NCBI GenBank assembly: GCA_025965875.1
Contig: JAOPWD010000447.1
Span: 1-33,675, forward strand
Direction of reading: 5' to 3'
From: Pseudonocardiales bacterium
GTDB lineage: Bacteria > Actinomycetota > Actinomycetes > Mycobacteriales > Jatrophihabitantaceae
DNA: 33,675 bases
Below, in pieces: positions 19,588 to 29,302 of the stretch; positions within the stretch are counted from its first letter, which is position 1; every line of letters begins with the position of its first letter. Made by a program: the position numbers and the translations under genes. The notes beneath the pieces were generated by a model. The model was not told the origin of the DNA and did no database searches. It was given only the letters and a program-made list of their open reading frames with translations.

Positions 19588-19649
19588 TGATCAACTCTCG
19601 TCTGGTGAGCGGATTCCGGTGAAGACGCGCACCAAACGCGAGTTGATCA
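19588..19649. repeat. Inverted repeat, 20-bp arms, between whiA and the ABC operon
   Basis: Left arm 19588-19607 and right arm 19630-19649 are reverse complements at 18 of 20 positions, with a 22-base spacer. The right arm also belongs to a perfect 16-bp palindrome, CGAGTTGATCAACTCG, at 19639-19654, and the left arm holds its half-site. It could be a REP/MITE-like extragenic element, a transcript hairpin after whiA, or a pair of operator sites for the ABC operon. There is no T-tract. No second copy was noticed in this window. Confidence 0.7.
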
Positions 19650-19682
19650 ACTCGTCGGGCGGGGACTCCTTGGGAGCGAGCC

Positions 19683-20663
19683 TTACGGGGCGAGCATCTC
19701 GGGGGTGACGGCCGATTCGGTGTCGGGGATCCCCTGGTCGGCCGCGCGCTTGTCGGCCATCGCCAGCAGTCGCCGGATGCGCCCGGCTACGGCGTCCTTG
19801 GTCATCACCGGGTCGGACAATGCGCCGAGTTCCTCGAGTGAGGCCTGCTTGTGCTCCAGGCGCAGCCGGCCCGCCTGCAACAGGTGTTCGGGTGCATCGT
19901 CGGCCAGGATGTCCAGTGCTCGCTCCACGCGCGCTCCGGCGGCGACCGCGGCACGTGCGGAGCGCCGCAGGTTGGCGTCGTCGAAATTGGCGAGACGGTT
20001 CGCGGTGGCCCGCACCTCACGCCGCATCCGGCGTTCCTCCCAGGCCATGACCGATTCGTGCGCGCCGATCCTGGTGAGCAACGCCCCGATCGCATCGCCG
20101 TCACGCACCACGACCCGGTCGCTGCCGCGCACCTCACGAGCCTTGGCCGAGATGCCCAGTCGACGCCCGACGCCGACGAGCGCCAGCGCTGCCTCGGCCG
20201 ACGGGCAGGTGATCTCCAGTGAGCAGGCCCGGCCAGGTTCGGTGAGCGATCCGTGGGCGAGGAACGCGCCGCGCCACGCCGCTTCGGCGTCGCCGAGCCC
20301 GCCGGCGACCACGTGGTGCGGCAGCCCCTTGATCGGCCGGCCCCGCAGGTCGATGAGCCCGGCCTGACGCGCAAGACCTTCGCCGTCCTTGGTCACCCGG
20401 ACGAGATATCGACTGCCCTTGCGCAGGCCACCGGCCGCGACGATGTGCACCTCGGAGCCGTAGCCGAAGATCTCGGCGATCTCCTTGCGCAGCCGCCGCG
20501 CCACCGAGCCGGTGTCGAGCTCGGCTTCGATGACGATGTGCCCGCCGACCAGGTGCAGCGCACCGGCAAATCGCAACATCGTCGCCATTTCAGATTTGCG
20601 AGCGGACAGTTTGGCCACCGGGACGCGGCTGAGTTCGTCCTTGACCGCTGCCGTCATCGCCAT
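19683..20663 (-). CDS. whiA: Sporulation/cell-division regulator WhiA
   Basis: A 326-residue WhiA protein: an N-terminal LAGLIDADG-homing-endonuclease-like fold without catalytic activity, joined to a C-terminal helix-turn-helix DNA-binding domain ([29 protein letters not shown], about 275-305). The start [14 protein letters not shown] and [20 protein letters not shown] are typical. In Streptomyces WhiA works with WhiB on sporulation septation genes; in non-sporulating relatives it is linked to cell division. It overlaps yvcK by 10 nt; ATG 20657 is a second possible start two codons in. It is the last gene of the uvrC-rapZ-yvcK-whiA operon. Confidence 0.96.
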   Translation of the reverse strand: MAMTAAVKDELSRVPVAKLSARKSEMATMLRFAGALHLVGGHIVIEAELDTGSVARRLRKEIAEIFGYGSEVHIVAAGGLRKGSRYLVRVTKDGEGLARQAGLIDLRGRPIKGLPHHVVAGGLGDAEAAWRGAFLAHGSLTEPGRACSLEITCPSAEAALALVGVGRRLGISAKAREVRGSDRVVVRDGDAIGALLTRIGAHESVMAWEERRMRREVRATANRLANFDDANLRRSARAAVAAGARVERALDILADDAPEHLLQAGRLRLEHKQASLEELGALSDPVMTKDAVAGRIRRLLAMADKRAADQGIPDTESAVTPEMLAP

Positions 20664-21640
20664 GCGTGTTCCCCTTCGGTTACCGCTCTCTCGGCGAGGG
20701 CTTGCGCAAAGGCCTCACTCAGCCGCTTCGGATCGTGCCGCTCCGCGCTGTCATCGGCGGCGAGCTTCGAGACTACGAGACTCGCGCCGATCGTGCGCGC
20801 GTAGGCCGTCAATTCCTTCAGGTCCGGGACTGCATCGACGTCCGCGACGACCGTGTCGACCTGCAGGCCGCCGAACGTTTCGGCGTGCGCGAGCAGTACC
20901 CGCAGCAGGTCCTGCGGCGAATAGTCATCGGTTTCCCCCGCCTGCGGTACGAGGTTCAAGGTGACAACGATCCGCGCGCGCGTTGCCGCCAACGCGCGAC
21001 CCAGTTCACGCAGCAGCAGGTGCGGGATGACACTCGTGAACCACGACCCTGGCCCCAGCACGACGACGTCCGCCTCGCGCACCGCGTCGACAGCCGTCGC
21101 GCAGGCCGGGGCACCGGGCGGCAGCAGTCGAACGGCGCGGACCCGTCCCGGCGTCGCCGCAATGGACGACTGGCCGCGGATCTGCCTCGTGCGGTTGGGA
21201 TCGTCGGGATCGAAGCGGTCGGCGTCGGCGACCAGGTCGAGCGGCACCGGGCTCATCGGCAGCACGCGTCCGACCGAACCGAGCAGCTCACCGAGCCAGG
21301 CAAGCGACTCGACCGGGTCGGTCCCGCGCTCGAGCAGTCCCGTCAGCAACAGGTTGCCCAACGGATGGCCGGCCAGCACTCCGGTGCCACCGAGTCGGTG
21401 CTGCAGCACGTCGGCCCACTCCTGCTGGTGCGGCTCGTTGCCGGCCAGGGCGGCCAGGGCCATCCGCAGGTCGCCGGGCGGCAGCACGTTGAGCTCTCGT
21501 CGGATGCGGCCGGAGGATCCCCCGTCGTCGGCGACCGTGACCACCGCGGTGAGGTCGGTGGTGATCAGCCGCAGCGCCGACAGCGATGCGTGCAGTCCGT
21601 GACCGCCGCCCAGTGCGACGGCCCGTGGTGGTCTACTCAC
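20654..21640 (-). CDS. yvcK: Gluconeogenesis factor YvcK (CofD-like)
   Basis: A 328-residue YvcK/CofD-superfamily protein. Family members bind UDP-sugars and are needed for growth on gluconeogenic carbon and for cell-wall homeostasis. Seen motifs: [16 protein letters not shown] (about 8-23), [15 protein letters not shown] (about 33-47), [16 protein letters not shown] and [20 protein letters not shown]. It starts at GTG 21638-21640 (VSRPPR), overlapping the rapZ stop by 8 nt; the open extension upstream to 21676 has no similarity. The association with rapZ and whiA is very widely conserved in Gram-positive bacteria. Confidence 0.94.
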   Translation of the reverse strand: MSRPPRAVALGGGHGLHASLSALRLITTDLTAVVTVADDGGSSGRIRRELNVLPPGDLRMALAALAGNEPHQQEWADVLQHRLGGTGVLAGHPLGNLLLTGLLERGTDPVESLAWLGELLGSVGRVLPMSPVPLDLVADADRFDPDDPNRTRQIRGQSSIAATPGRVRAVRLLPPGAPACATAVDAVREADVVVLGPGSWFTSVIPHLLLRELGRALAATRARIVVTLNLVPQAGETDDYSPQDLLRVLLAHAETFGGLQVDTVVADVDAVPDLKELTAYARTIGASLVVSKLAADDSAERHDPKRLSEAFAQALAERAVTEGEHAWR

Positions 21641-22532
21641 GGCCCAGGTCCCGGTGCACGACGGTGGTGCGCACACCCGTTGCGGTAAGACGGTCAGCGA
21701 GTTGCTGGGCCATCACGACCGAGCGGTGCTTGCCGCCGGTGCAGCCCACCGCGAGTGTGAGGTAGCGCTTGCTCTCGCGCGTGTAACCGGCACCGATGAT
21801 CTCGAGGATTTCGGCGTAGCGGTCGAGGAAATCCTTGGCATCCTGCTGACCCAGGACGTAGTCACGCACCTCGTCGTCGCGTCCGGTGAGGTCGCGAAGT
21901 TCGGGGATCCAGAACGGGTTGGGCAGGAACCGAACATCGACGACGAGATCGGCGTCGACCGGCAAGCCGTACTTGAACCCGAACGAGACGACCGTTGCGC
22001 GCAGTTCGGGCATGCCCTCGAGTGGGCCGCCCCCGGTGAACGCCGACTCGATCGCGTGCCGCAGCTCGTGCACCGACCGATCGCTGGTGTCCAGAACGAG
22101 GTCAGCCTCGCCGCGCAGCCCTTCGAGCATTTGCCGCTCCGCCGCGATTCCGTCGACGAGGCGGCCGTCGCCCTGCAGCGGATGGGCCCGCCGCACGTTC
22201 TCGAACCGGCGCACGAGCACGTCGTCGCGGGCTTCCAGGAACAGCACTCGCGGGCTCAGGCCGCGTTCGGCCAGCTCCCGGATCACGCCGACCAGGTCGG
22301 AGGAAAACGCCCGGCTGCGCACGTCCATGACGACGGCCAGCCGGGTGACCGCGCCTTGGCTGCGGCTGCCGAGATCGGCCAGCGTGGCGACCAGCTCGGG
22401 CGGCAGGTTGTCGACGACGAAGTAGCCGAGGTCCTCGAAGCACTTCGCCGCGGTGCTGCGGCCCGCCCCGGACAGGCCCGTGACGATCACCGTTTCCAGG
22501 GCGCCCTGGGTGGCCGGTTCGGTCTCACTCAC
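21633..22532 (-). CDS. rapZ: RNase adapter/nucleotide-binding protein RapZ
   Basis: A 299-residue RapZ (YvcJ) protein. Walker A is GLSGAGRST (19-27), where the usual GKS is GRS, the common actinobacterial variant. The Walker-B-like VVMDVRSR and the C-terminal [18 protein letters not shown] motif are present. In E. coli RapZ guides RNase E to the small RNA GlmZ and binds glucosamine 6-phosphate; the role in actinobacteria is not settled. It starts at GTG 22530-22532, overlapping the uvrC TGA (GTGA). R25 in place of lysine in the Walker A motif may affect nucleotide hydrolysis. Confidence 0.94.
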   Translation of the reverse strand: MSETEPATQGALETVIVTGLSGAGRSTAAKCFEDLGYFVVDNLPPELVATLADLGSRSQGAVTRLAVVMDVRSRAFSSDLVGVIRELAERGLSPRVLFLEARDDVLVRRFENVRRAHPLQGDGRLVDGIAAERQMLEGLRGEADLVLDTSDRSVHELRHAIESAFTGGGPLEGMPELRATVVSFGFKYGLPVDADLVVDVRFLPNPFWIPELRDLTGRDDEVRDYVLGQQDAKDFLDRYAEILEIIGAGYTRESKRYLTLAVGCTGGKHRSVVMAQQLADRLTATGVRTTVVHRDLGRE

Positions 22533-24595
22533 GTCGATCCCTCCGCCGCGTCGGCTACATCCTCCCCCGACGCCGCCCGGACGCGCTCGACGGTGTTGTC
22601 GTCGAGTATCTCGCCAGTCGTGACATTGACCGCCGGCGCGCCCGGCGATTCCTTGGCGAATGCGGCCACGATCGCCTCGGCGGTGCTTGCGCCGATACCC
22701 CGGACCTGCACCAGTTCGTCGACATCGGCGGCCCGCAGCTTGCGGACCGAGCCGAAGTAGGCGAGCAACGCCTTGCGTCGCGTCTCGCCCAGACCGGCGA
22801 TGCCGTCGAGGGCGGAGACGGTCATTGCCTTCGAGCGCTTCTCGCGATGGAACGTGATCGCGAAGCGGTGCGCCTCGTCACGCACCCGCTGCAGCAGGTA
22901 CAGCCCTTCGGAGGCGCGCGGCAGGATCGTCGGGTACGCCTCGCCCGGTCGCCAGACCTCCTCGAGTCGCTTGGCCAGACCGACCAGCGCGACGTCGTCG
23001 ATACCGAGGTCGTCGAGGACGGCCTGCGCGGCGGCCACCTGTGGCGCACCGCCGTCGACGACGAGCAGGTTGGGTGGGTAGGCGAACTTGCGGGCCCGCC
23101 CAGTGGCACTGTCGATGCCGGGGCGGCCCTGCTCGGTGGCCTCGGCGACCTCGGCGGCCGGATCTGAGTCGGCGTCCGCGCCTTCGGCCACCTGCTCGTC
23201 CAGATAGCGAGCGAAGCGCCTGCGGACCACCTCGGCGATCCAGTCGGTGTCGCCGGTGCCTTCACGCATAGCGAAGCGGCGGTACTCGCTCTTGCGGGCC
23301 AGCCCGTCCTCGAAGACGACCATGCTGGCCACGACGTTCGTGCCCTGCACATGGCTGATGTCGAAGGACTCGATCCGCAGCGGGGCGACGTCGAGGCCCA
23401 GTGCGTCCTGCAGTTCGCCCAGCGCCAGCGAGCGGGCGGTGAGGTCCGACGCGCGCTTGAGCTTGTGCTGGCTCAACGCCTGGGCTGCATTGCGGGCGAC
23501 GGTCTGCTGCAACGCCCTCTTGTCGCCGCGCTGTGGCACCCGCAGATGGACGCGCGAGCCGCGCCGCTCGCACAGCCATTCGCCCAGTGCCTCGGCGTCG
23601 TCGGGCAGGACGGGCACCAGCACCTCGCGCGGAATGCCGGAACTGGCCGCGCCCTCGGACTCGGCCCCGTAGAACTGCGTCACGAACTGCTCGACCAGAT
23701 CGCCCATCGTCATCTCGTCGAGCTTGTCGACGACCCAGCCACGCTGGCCGCGCACCCGGCCGCCGCGGACGTGAAAGACCTGGACGGCGGCCTCCAGGTC
23801 GTCCTCGGCGAAGGCGACGACATCAGCGTCGGTGCCGTCGCCGAACACGACGGCCTGCTTCTCCATCGCCCGGCGCAGCGCCTCGAGGTCGTCGCGCAGC
23901 CGGGCGGCGAGCTCGAACTCCAGGCCCTGGCTGGCCTCGGCCATCTTGCGCTCGAGCCGCTTCATCATCAGGTCGGTCTTGCCGGCCATGAAATCGCAGA
24001 AGTCGTTGACAATTTGTCGATGCGCCTCCGCTGACACCCGGCCGACGCACGGCGCGCTGCACTTGCCGATGTAGCCGAGCAGGCACGGCCGGCCGATCTG
24101 GCCGGCGCGCTTGAACACCCCGGCCGAGCAGGTACGGGCCGGGAACACCCGCAGCAGCAGGTCGAGGGTCTCGCGGATCGCCCACGCGTGGGAGTACGGG
24201 CCGAAGTAACGCACCCCCTTGCGCTTCGCACCGCGCATCACCTGCAGTCGCGGGTACTCCTCGTAGAGCGTGACGGCCAGGAACGGGTAGGACTTGTCGT
24301 CGCGGTAGCGGACGTTGAAGCGCGGGTCGTACTCCTTGATCCAGGTGTACTCGAGCTGCAGTGCCTCGACCTCGGTGCGCACCACCGTCCACTCGACGCT
24401 GGCCGCCGTGGTCACCATCTGCCGGGTTCGGGGATGCAGAGCCGAGACGTCGGCGAAGTAGGAATTCAGCCGCTGGCGCAGGCTCTTCGCCTTGCCCACG
24501 TAGATGACCCGAGCGCGCGCGTCAAGGAAGCGGTACACCCCCGGTCCGACCGGGATGGTGCCCGGCGCGGGCCGGTAAGTGGACGGATCGGGCAC
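22529..24595 (-). CDS. uvrC: Excinuclease ABC subunit C
   Basis: A 688-residue UvrC, the nuclease that makes both incisions in nucleotide excision repair after UvrAB recognise damage. GIY-YIG domain: [25 protein letters not shown] (19-43). Four cysteines C156, C171, C179 and C183 match the reported iron-sulfur cluster site. The UVR domain that binds UvrB is [20 protein letters not shown] (about 225-245); the RNase-H-like nuclease has [22 protein letters not shown]. The C-terminus carries helix-hairpin-helix motifs ([29 protein letters not shown]). GTG 24593-24595 has no SD but a TACGCT -10 box ends 7 nt upstream. An acidic insert ([19 protein letters not shown]) in the middle is variable in this family. 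Confidence 0.97.
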   Translation of the reverse strand: MPDPSTYRPAPGTIPVGPGVYRFLDARARVIYVGKAKSLRQRLNSYFADVSALHPRTRQMVTTAASVEWTVVRTEVEALQLEYTWIKEYDPRFNVRYRDDKSYPFLAVTLYEEYPRLQVMRGAKRKGVRYFGPYSHAWAIRETLDLLLRVFPARTCSAGVFKRAGQIGRPCLLGYIGKCSAPCVGRVSAEAHRQIVNDFCDFMAGKTDLMMKRLERKMAEASQGLEFELAARLRDDLEALRRAMEKQAVVFGDGTDADVVAFAEDDLEAAVQVFHVRGGRVRGQRGWVVDKLDEMTMGDLVEQFVTQFYGAESEGAASSGIPREVLVPVLPDDAEALGEWLCERRGSRVHLRVPQRGDKRALQQTVARNAAQALSQHKLKRASDLTARSLALGELQDALGLDVAPLRIESFDISHVQGTNVVASMVVFEDGLARKSEYRRFAMREGTGDTDWIAEVVRRRFARYLDEQVAEGADADSDPAAEVAEATEQGRPGIDSATGRARKFAYPPNLLVVDGGAPQVAAAQAVLDDLGIDDVALVGLAKRLEEVWRPGEAYPTILPRASEGLYLLQRVRDEAHRFAITFHREKRSKAMTVSALDGIAGLGETRRKALLAYFGSVRKLRAADVDELVQVRGIGASTAEAIVAAFAKESPGAPAVNVTTGEILDDNTVERVRAASGEDVADAAEGST

Positions 24596-24602
24596 AGGTC
24601 CA

Positions 24603-24608
24603 AGCGTA
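24603..24608 (-). promoter_or_regulatory. -10 box TACGCT, 7 nt before uvrC
   Basis: TACGCT on the minus strand is 7 nt from the GTG of uvrC, a leaderless-type arrangement. This would give the uvrC-rapZ-yvcK-whiA operon its own promoter in the 48-bp gap after the deaminase gene. Confidence 0.45.
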
Positions 24609-24643
24609 GTCAGCCGGACTGACCGCTGGCGCCCGCCGACTGG

Positions 24644-25663
24644 TCAGGCCGTCCGGGCGTAGGTGTCGATCTCGGCCAGCAGCGCGGCCTGACCTGGTTC
24701 GTCGAGGAAGGACGCGGTGACTGCGGCGCGGGCCAGGTCGGCCAACCCGGACTCGTCGAGGCCGAGCAGGGCGGCCGCCACCGCGTACTCGCGGTTGAGC
24801 GTGGTCGAGAACATGTGCGGGTCGTCGGAGTTGATCGTGACCGGCACTCCGGCGGCTACGAGAGCGGGCAGTGGGTGCTCGGCCAGCGACGGCACCGAGC
24901 GGGTGCGTACGTTCGATGTCGGGCAGATCTCGAGGGTGATCTGCTGGTCACGCAGGTGCGCCATGAGTTGCGGATCCCGTGCGGCCGCGATGCCGTGCCC
25001 GATGCGTTCGGCGCCCAGATGAGTGATCGCGTCCCAGATCGTTTCGGGCCCCGTCGACTCGCCCGCATGCGGCACGCTGCGCAGCCCGGCCGCTCGCGCG
25101 GCCGCGAAATGCGGTGCGAACTGTCCGCGGCCGACGCCCAGCTCCGGACCGCCCAGCCCGAAGCTGACCAGCCCGTCGGGGCGCAACCGCAGCGCGACGT
25201 CGAGGGTGACGTCCGCCGCGGGCAGGCCGGCCTCGCCCGGGATGTCGAAGCACCACCGCAGCTGCACGCCGTGGTCGGCCGCCGCCCGCTGCCGGGCATC
25301 CTCGACGGCCTCGCAGAATGCCTCGGCGGGGATGCCGCGCGCGATGGACGAGTAGGGGGTCAAGGTCAGCTCGGCGTAGCGCACGTTCTGCGCAGCGAGG
25401 TCACGCGCGACCTCGTAGGTGAGCGTCCAGACGTCGGCCGGGTCGCGGATCAGGTCGACGACAGAGAGGTAGACCTCGATGAAGTGCCCGAAGTCGGTGA
25501 AGGTGAAGTAGTCGGCCAGCAGCGCCGGGTCGGCGGGCACCGGGGAGGCGCCCGCGTGGCGGGCGGCCAGTTCGGCCACGATGCGCGGCGATGCGGAGCC
25601 GACGTGGTGGACGTGCAATTCCGCCTTCGGCAGGCCGGCGATGAACAGGTCGAGATCAGTCAT
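24644..25663 (-). CDS. Adenosine deaminase family (amidohydrolase) protein
   Basis: A 339-residue metal-dependent hydrolase of the adenosine deaminase family. Metal ligands H17 and H19 (ELHVHH), the HAGE motif with its histidine and catalytic glutamate, RIGHG, and NSDDPHMF with the metal aspartate are all present, so it should be an active deaminase. The usual HLHLEG/HLDG after the first metal site is H-V-H-H-V-G here, so the substrate pocket differs from classical adenosine deaminase. Aminodeoxyfutalosine or another purine nucleoside are possible alternatives. ATG 25661-25663 is the start because a palindrome and a possible -10 lie just upstream; the open frame continues to the uvrA stop and seems to be a gene remnant. 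It lies 48 bp before uvrC. Confidence 0.85.
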   Translation of the reverse strand: MTDLDLFIAGLPKAELHVHHVGSASPRIVAELAARHAGASPVPADPALLADYFTFTDFGHFIEVYLSVVDLIRDPADVWTLTYEVARDLAAQNVRYAELTLTPYSSIARGIPAEAFCEAVEDARQRAAADHGVQLRWCFDIPGEAGLPAADVTLDVALRLRPDGLVSFGLGGPELGVGRGQFAPHFAAARAAGLRSVPHAGESTGPETIWDAITHLGAERIGHGIAAARDPQLMAHLRDQQITLEICPTSNVRTRSVPSLAEHPLPALVAAGVPVTINSDDPHMFSTTLNREYAVAAALLGLDESGLADLARAAVTASFLDEPGQAALLAEIDTYARTA

Positions 25664-25671
25664 GCAGCATT

Positions 25672-25689
25672 CTGACACATCCGTGTCAG
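25672..25689. promoter_or_regulatory. Operator-like palindrome CTGACAC-N4-GTGTCAG before the deaminase gene
   Basis: Perfect 7-bp arms, CTGACAC (25672-25678) and GTGTCAG (25683-25689), with a 4-base spacer. The nearest base is 8 nt from the ATG. On the minus strand it overlaps a possible -10 (CAGAAT, 25669-25674). The size and spacing suit a dimeric repressor such as TetR or GntR type. No candidate regulator gene is adjacent. Confidence 0.45.
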
Positions 25690-25717
25690 GTTTCGTCGGC
25701 CGGGGCCGGATGCGTTC

Positions 25718-25786
25718 GGAGAGGCGGAACTCGCGGCCCTCAGGGTCGTGCATCAGCCAGAAGGCCCGTGCGCACCGCCGGATCGG
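25718..25786 (-). pseudogene. Probable 3' remnant of a VOC/glyoxalase-like gene
   Basis: Immediately after the uvrA TGA the same reading frame stays open and reads [20 protein letters not shown] then RL. The FWLM-x-DPEG-x-EF-x-L pattern is the usual last beta-strand of glyoxalase/VOC-fold proteins (Glyoxalase_6-like, where DPEGNEFC is common). There is no start and no N-terminal part, so it would be only the tail of a lost gene, left between uvrA and the deaminase. It rests on pattern recognition of about 20 residues. Confidence 0.45.
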
Positions 25787-28693
25787 TCACCGGGCAGCTG
25801 CCGTCGCCTTGGTCTTGGTCCGGGCTCGCTTCGCGGGCTTGCGCACCGGCCGCTCGTCGAGCATGTGCCGCAGGTACTGCCCGGTGTAGGAGCCGGGTAC
25901 GTCGACGACCTGCTCGGGCGTGCCCTGTGCGACCACCTGCCCGCCGCCCGAGCCGCCCTCGGGGCCCATGTCGATGATCCAGTCGGCCGTTTTGATGACG
26001 TCGAGGTTGTGCTCGATGACGATGACCGAGTTGCTCTTGTCGACCAGCTCATGCAATACGCCGAGCAGCTTGCTGACGTCCTCGAAGTGCAGGCCGGTGG
26101 TCGGCTCGTCCAGAACGTAGATCGTGCGGCCGGTGGAGCGCTTCTGCAGCTCGGAGGCCAGCTTCACCCGCTGCGCCTCTCCCCCGGACAGCGTCGGCGC
26201 CGGCTGCCCGAGACGGACGTAACCGAGCCCGACATCGACGAGCGTGTCCAGGTGCCGGGCGATCCGGGTGATCGGCGCGAAGAACTCGGCGGCCTCCTCG
26301 ATCGGCATCTCGAGCACTTCGCTGATCGTCTTGCCCTTGTAATGCACCTCGAGCGTCTCGCGGTTGTACCGGGCGCCCTTGCAGACCTCGCACGGGACGT
26401 AGACGTCGGGCAGGAAGTTCATCTCGATCTTGATCGTGCCGTCGCCGGCGCAGTTCTCGCACCGCCCGCCCTTGTCGTTGAACGAGAACCGGCCCTGCTG
26501 GTAGCCGCGGATCTTCGCCTCGGTGGTCTCGCTGAACAGCTTGCGGATGTGGTCGAAGACGCCGGTGTAGGTGGCCGGGTTGGACCGCGGGGTGCGGCCG
26601 ATCGGCGACTGGTCGACACCGACGACCTTGTCGACTTGCTCGACACCGCGCACCCGCTTGTGCCGGCCCGGCGGCAGCTTGGCGCCGTTGATCTTGTTGG
26701 CCAGCGAGGCGTACAGGATGTCGTTGACGAGCGTCGACTTGCCCGAGCCGCTGACCCCGGTGACCGCGACGAAGCAGCCGAGCGGGAAAGCGACGTCGAT
26801 GTCGCGCAGGTTGTGCTCGCGGGCGCCTTCGACAACGAGTTCGCGGCCGCGCGCCCGCGGCCGGCGGATCATCGGCACCGGGATGGACCGTCGCCCCGAC
26901 AGGTAGGCGCCGGTGATCGAGTCGTCGGACGCGAGCAGATCGTCGACCGTGCCACTGACGACGATGTTGCCGCCGTGCTCGCCGGCATGCGGGCCGATGT
27001 CGACCACCCAGTCGGCCGCGCGGATGGTGTCTTCGTCGTGCTCGACGACGATCAGGGTGTTGCCGAGATCGCGCAGCCGCACGAGCGTTTCGATGAGCCG
27101 GTGGTTGTCGCGCTGGTGCAGCCCGATCGACGGCTCGTCCAGCACATACAGCACCCCGACCAGGCCGGAGCCGATCTGGGTGGCGAGCCGGATGCGCTGC
27201 GCCTCGCCGCCGGCCAGTGTGGCCGCGGCGCGGTCGAGCGAGAGGTAGTGCAGGCCGACGTCGACGAGGAAGCCGAGGCGGGCGTGCACTTCCTTGAGCA
27301 CGCGCTCGGCGATGAACAGGTCGCGGTCGCTGAGCTCGAGGTCTCGCAACACGTCGGCGGCATCGCCGATCGAGAGCGCGGCCACCTCGGCGATCGAGCG
27401 GCCGCCGACCGTTACCGCCAGGATCTCGGGCTTGAGCCGGGTGCCCTGGCAGGTCGGGCACGGCACCTCGCGCATGAAGCCCTCGTACTTCTCGCGCGAG
27501 TAGTCGCTCTCGGTCTCGGCGTAGCGCCGCTCGATCCACGGCACGACGCCCTCGTAGTTGGCGTAGTAGGAGCGGTCGCGGCCGTACCGATTCCGGTAGC
27601 TGACGTGCACCTGCTCGCCGGTGCCGTGCAGCACCGCCTTCTGGGCCCGCGCCGGCAACTTCTCCCACGGCGTGTCGAGGTCGAAGCCCTCGGCGTCGGC
27701 CACGCCCTGCAGCAGCCGCAGGAAGTATTCGCTGGTCTGACCGGCCGCCCACGGGGCGATTGCGCCCTCGCTGAGCGGCAGTTCCGGGTCGGGGACGACC
27801 AGCTCAGGGTCGACCTCCTTGCGGGTGCCCAGGCCGGTGCAGACCGGGCAGGCACCGAAGGGCGCGTTGAACGAAAACGACCGCGGTTCGAGCTCGTCGA
27901 TGGCCAGCGGATGGTCGTTGGGGCAGGCCAGCCGTTCGGAATAGCGCCGCTCGCGGTGCGGGTCGTCGTCGGGCAGGTCGATGAAGTCGAGGATGACCAG
28001 CCCCCCGGCGAGGCCGAGCGCCGTCTCGACGGAGTCGGTGATGCGCTGCTTGCTGGACGCCTTCGCGGTGAGCCGGTCGACGACCGCCTCGATGGTGTGC
28101 TTTTCCTGCTTCTTGAGCTTGGGCGGCTCGGTGAGTGAGTGCACGACGCCATCGACACGCACCCGCGCGAACCCCTTGGTCTGCAGGTCGGCGAACAGGT
28201 CGACGTATTCGCCCTTGCGCTCGCGAATGACGGGCGCCAGCACTTGAAAGCGGGTGCCCTCGGGCATCTCGAGGATGCGGTCGACGATCTGCTGCGGGGT
28301 CTGCTTGCTGATCGGCTCGCCGCAGACCGGACAGTGCGGCTTGCCGATGCGGGCGTACAGCAGGCGCAGGTAGTCGTAGACCTCGGTGATCGTGCCGACC
28401 GTGGAGCGCGGGTTGCGCGACGTCGACTTCTGGTCGATCGAGACGGCGGGCGACAGCCCCTCGATGAAGTCGACGTCGGGTTTGTCCATCTGGCCCAGGA
28501 ACTGGCGGGCATACGCGGACAGTGACTCGACGTAACGGCGCTGGCCCTCGGCGAAGATCGTGTCGAACGCCAGGCTGGATTTGCCCGATCCGGACAGCCC
28601 GGTGAACACGATCAGGGAGTCGCGGGGCAGGTCGATATTGACGTCCTTGAGGTTGTGCTCTCGGGCGCCGCGCACGATCAGACGGTCGTTCAA
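25787..28693 (-). CDS. uvrA: Excinuclease ABC subunit A
   Basis: A 968-residue UvrA, the damage-recognition ATPase of nucleotide excision repair. Two ABC modules are seen: Walker [10 protein letters not shown] (32-40) and GVSGSGKST, signatures [12 protein letters not shown] and [12 protein letters not shown], and Walker [12 protein letters not shown] and [11 protein letters not shown]. Zinc-binding cysteine pairs [14 protein letters not shown] and CENCAGDG with CEVCKGARY are present. The UvrB-binding insert follows the first Walker A. The C-terminus has a basic tail ([17 protein letters not shown]). The start is TTG 28691-28693 ([16 protein letters not shown]); an in-frame TGA sits two codons further upstream, so no longer start exists. 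The SD is weak. uvrB is not in the window. Confidence 0.96.
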   Translation of the reverse strand: MNDRLIVRGAREHNLKDVNIDLPRDSLIVFTGLSGSGKSSLAFDTIFAEGQRRYVESLSAYARQFLGQMDKPDVDFIEGLSPAVSIDQKSTSRNPRSTVGTITEVYDYLRLLYARIGKPHCPVCGEPISKQTPQQIVDRILEMPEGTRFQVLAPVIRERKGEYVDLFADLQTKGFARVRVDGVVHSLTEPPKLKKQEKHTIEAVVDRLTAKASSKQRITDSVETALGLAGGLVILDFIDLPDDDPHRERRYSERLACPNDHPLAIDELEPRSFSFNAPFGACPVCTGLGTRKEVDPELVVPDPELPLSEGAIAPWAAGQTSEYFLRLLQGVADAEGFDLDTPWEKLPARAQKAVLHGTGEQVHVSYRNRYGRDRSYYANYEGVVPWIERRYAETESDYSREKYEGFMREVPCPTCQGTRLKPEILAVTVGGRSIAEVAALSIGDAADVLRDLELSDRDLFIAERVLKEVHARLGFLVDVGLHYLSLDRAAATLAGGEAQRIRLATQIGSGLVGVLYVLDEPSIGLHQRDNHRLIETLVRLRDLGNTLIVVEHDEDTIRAADWVVDIGPHAGEHGGNIVVSGTVDDLLASDDSITGAYLSGRRSIPVPMIRRPRARGRELVVEGAREHNLRDIDVAFPLGCFVAVTGVSGSGKSTLVNDILYASLANKINGAKLPPGRHKRVRGVEQVDKVVGVDQSPIGRTPRSNPATYTGVFDHIRKLFSETTEAKIRGYQQGRFSFNDKGGRCENCAGDGTIKIEMNFLPDVYVPCEVCKGARYNRETLEVHYKGKTISEVLEMPIEEAAEFFAPITRIARHLDTLVDVGLGYVRLGQPAPTLSGGEAQRVKLASELQKRSTGRTIYVLDEPTTGLHFEDVSKLLGVLHELVDKSNSVIVIEHNLDVIKTADWIIDMGPEGGSGGGQVVAQGTPEQVVDVPGSYTGQYLRHMLDERPVRKPAKRARTKTKATAAAR

Positions 28694-28730
28694 GCTGCTT
28701 CAACGCTCTTTCAGTCATGGTTGGCTGGGT

Positions 28731-28736
28731 ATAGAA
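28731..28736 (-). promoter_or_regulatory. Possible -10 box TATACC for uvrA
   Basis: TATACC lies on the minus strand in an unusually AT-rich part of the 146-bp divergent region between uvrA and the split-barrel gene. The expected start point is about 28-30 nt before the TTG. No mycobacterial-type LexA box (GAAC-N4-GTTC) was seen here, so SOS control is not supported by this region. Confidence 0.35.
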
Positions 28737-28839
28737 ATGCAACAACTACTCAACACCGACTGCCGCGTGCGCAGTCCCTACCGAGAGTAGTGAACGACAC
28801 CGACAACACGCCCACCCGAGGGCTGCGAAGGATCGACCG

Positions 28840-29301
28840 ATGCCCCGAACCATCGCCACCAACACCGCCGTCGACCAAGCAGAGTTGCTCGATTTCGTCC
28901 GGCCGCGACACCGACTGATCCTCATCACGGCTCGGCGCAGCGGCGGACCACAAGCCTCACCCGTGACTGGAGGTGTGGACGAAGCCGGTCGGATCATCGT
29001 GTCCAGCTACCCCGAACGGGCCAAGGTGGCCAACCTCCGCCGCTCCCCGGAGTGCAGCGTGTTGGTCCTTTCCGACGACTTCGGCGAGGCGTGGGTGCAG
29101 GTGGACGGCACGGCCGAGGTGCTCGACATGCCCGAGGCGCTGGAGCCGCTCGTCGACTACTACCGCGCCATTGCCGGCGAACACCCGGATTGGGACGAGT
29201 ACCGCGCCGCCATGGTCGGGCAGGGCAAGTCACTGGTCCGGATCACACCGACTCGCTGGGGCCCCATCGCCACCGGCGGCTTCCCCGCCCGCCTCGCCTA
29301 G
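28840..29301 (+). CDS. PPOX-class F420/FMN-dependent split-barrel protein (Rv1155-like)
   Basis: A 153-residue protein of the pyridoxamine-5'-phosphate-oxidase-like split-barrel fold, closest in pattern to the actinobacterial probable F420-dependent enzymes. Typical elements: LLDFVRPRHRLILITARRSGGPQASPV, IIVSSYPERAKVANLRRSPECSVLVL, WVQVDGTAEVLDMPEALEPLVDYYRAIAGEHPDWDEYRAAM, and the RITPTRWGP ending. These proteins use F420 or flavin; the substrate is unknown. SD GAAGGA at 28827-28832 is 7 nt before the ATG. It is monocistronic, divergent from uvrA and convergent with ung. Confidence 0.88.
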   Translation: MPRTIATNTAVDQAELLDFVRPRHRLILITARRSGGPQASPVTGGVDEAGRIIVSSYPERAKVANLRRSPECSVLVLSDDFGEAWVQVDGTAEVLDMPEALEPLVDYYRAIAGEHPDWDEYRAAMVGQGKSLVRITPTRWGPIATGGFPARLA

Positions 29302-29302
29302 C

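Noticed and set aside
25664-25753. Longer N-terminus for the deaminase gene from ATG 25753
   Set aside because: The extra 30 residues look like a VOC-domain tail and do not belong to the deaminase fold, which begins at MTDLDLFIAGLPKAELH.
25748-28138. A 796-codon plus-strand frame opposite uvrA
   Set aside because: Antisense to uvrA, whose motifs are complete; long shadow frames are expected at this GC content.
27804-28745. A 313-codon minus-strand frame starting upstream of uvrA, including ATG 28719 shortly after the TATACC box
   Set aside because: It runs out of frame through conserved uvrA sequence and shows no recognisable domain. A short translated leader there is possible but not supported.
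28694-28839. SOS (LexA) box upstream of uvrA
   Set aside because: No GAAC-N4-GTTC or similar palindrome is present in the divergent region.
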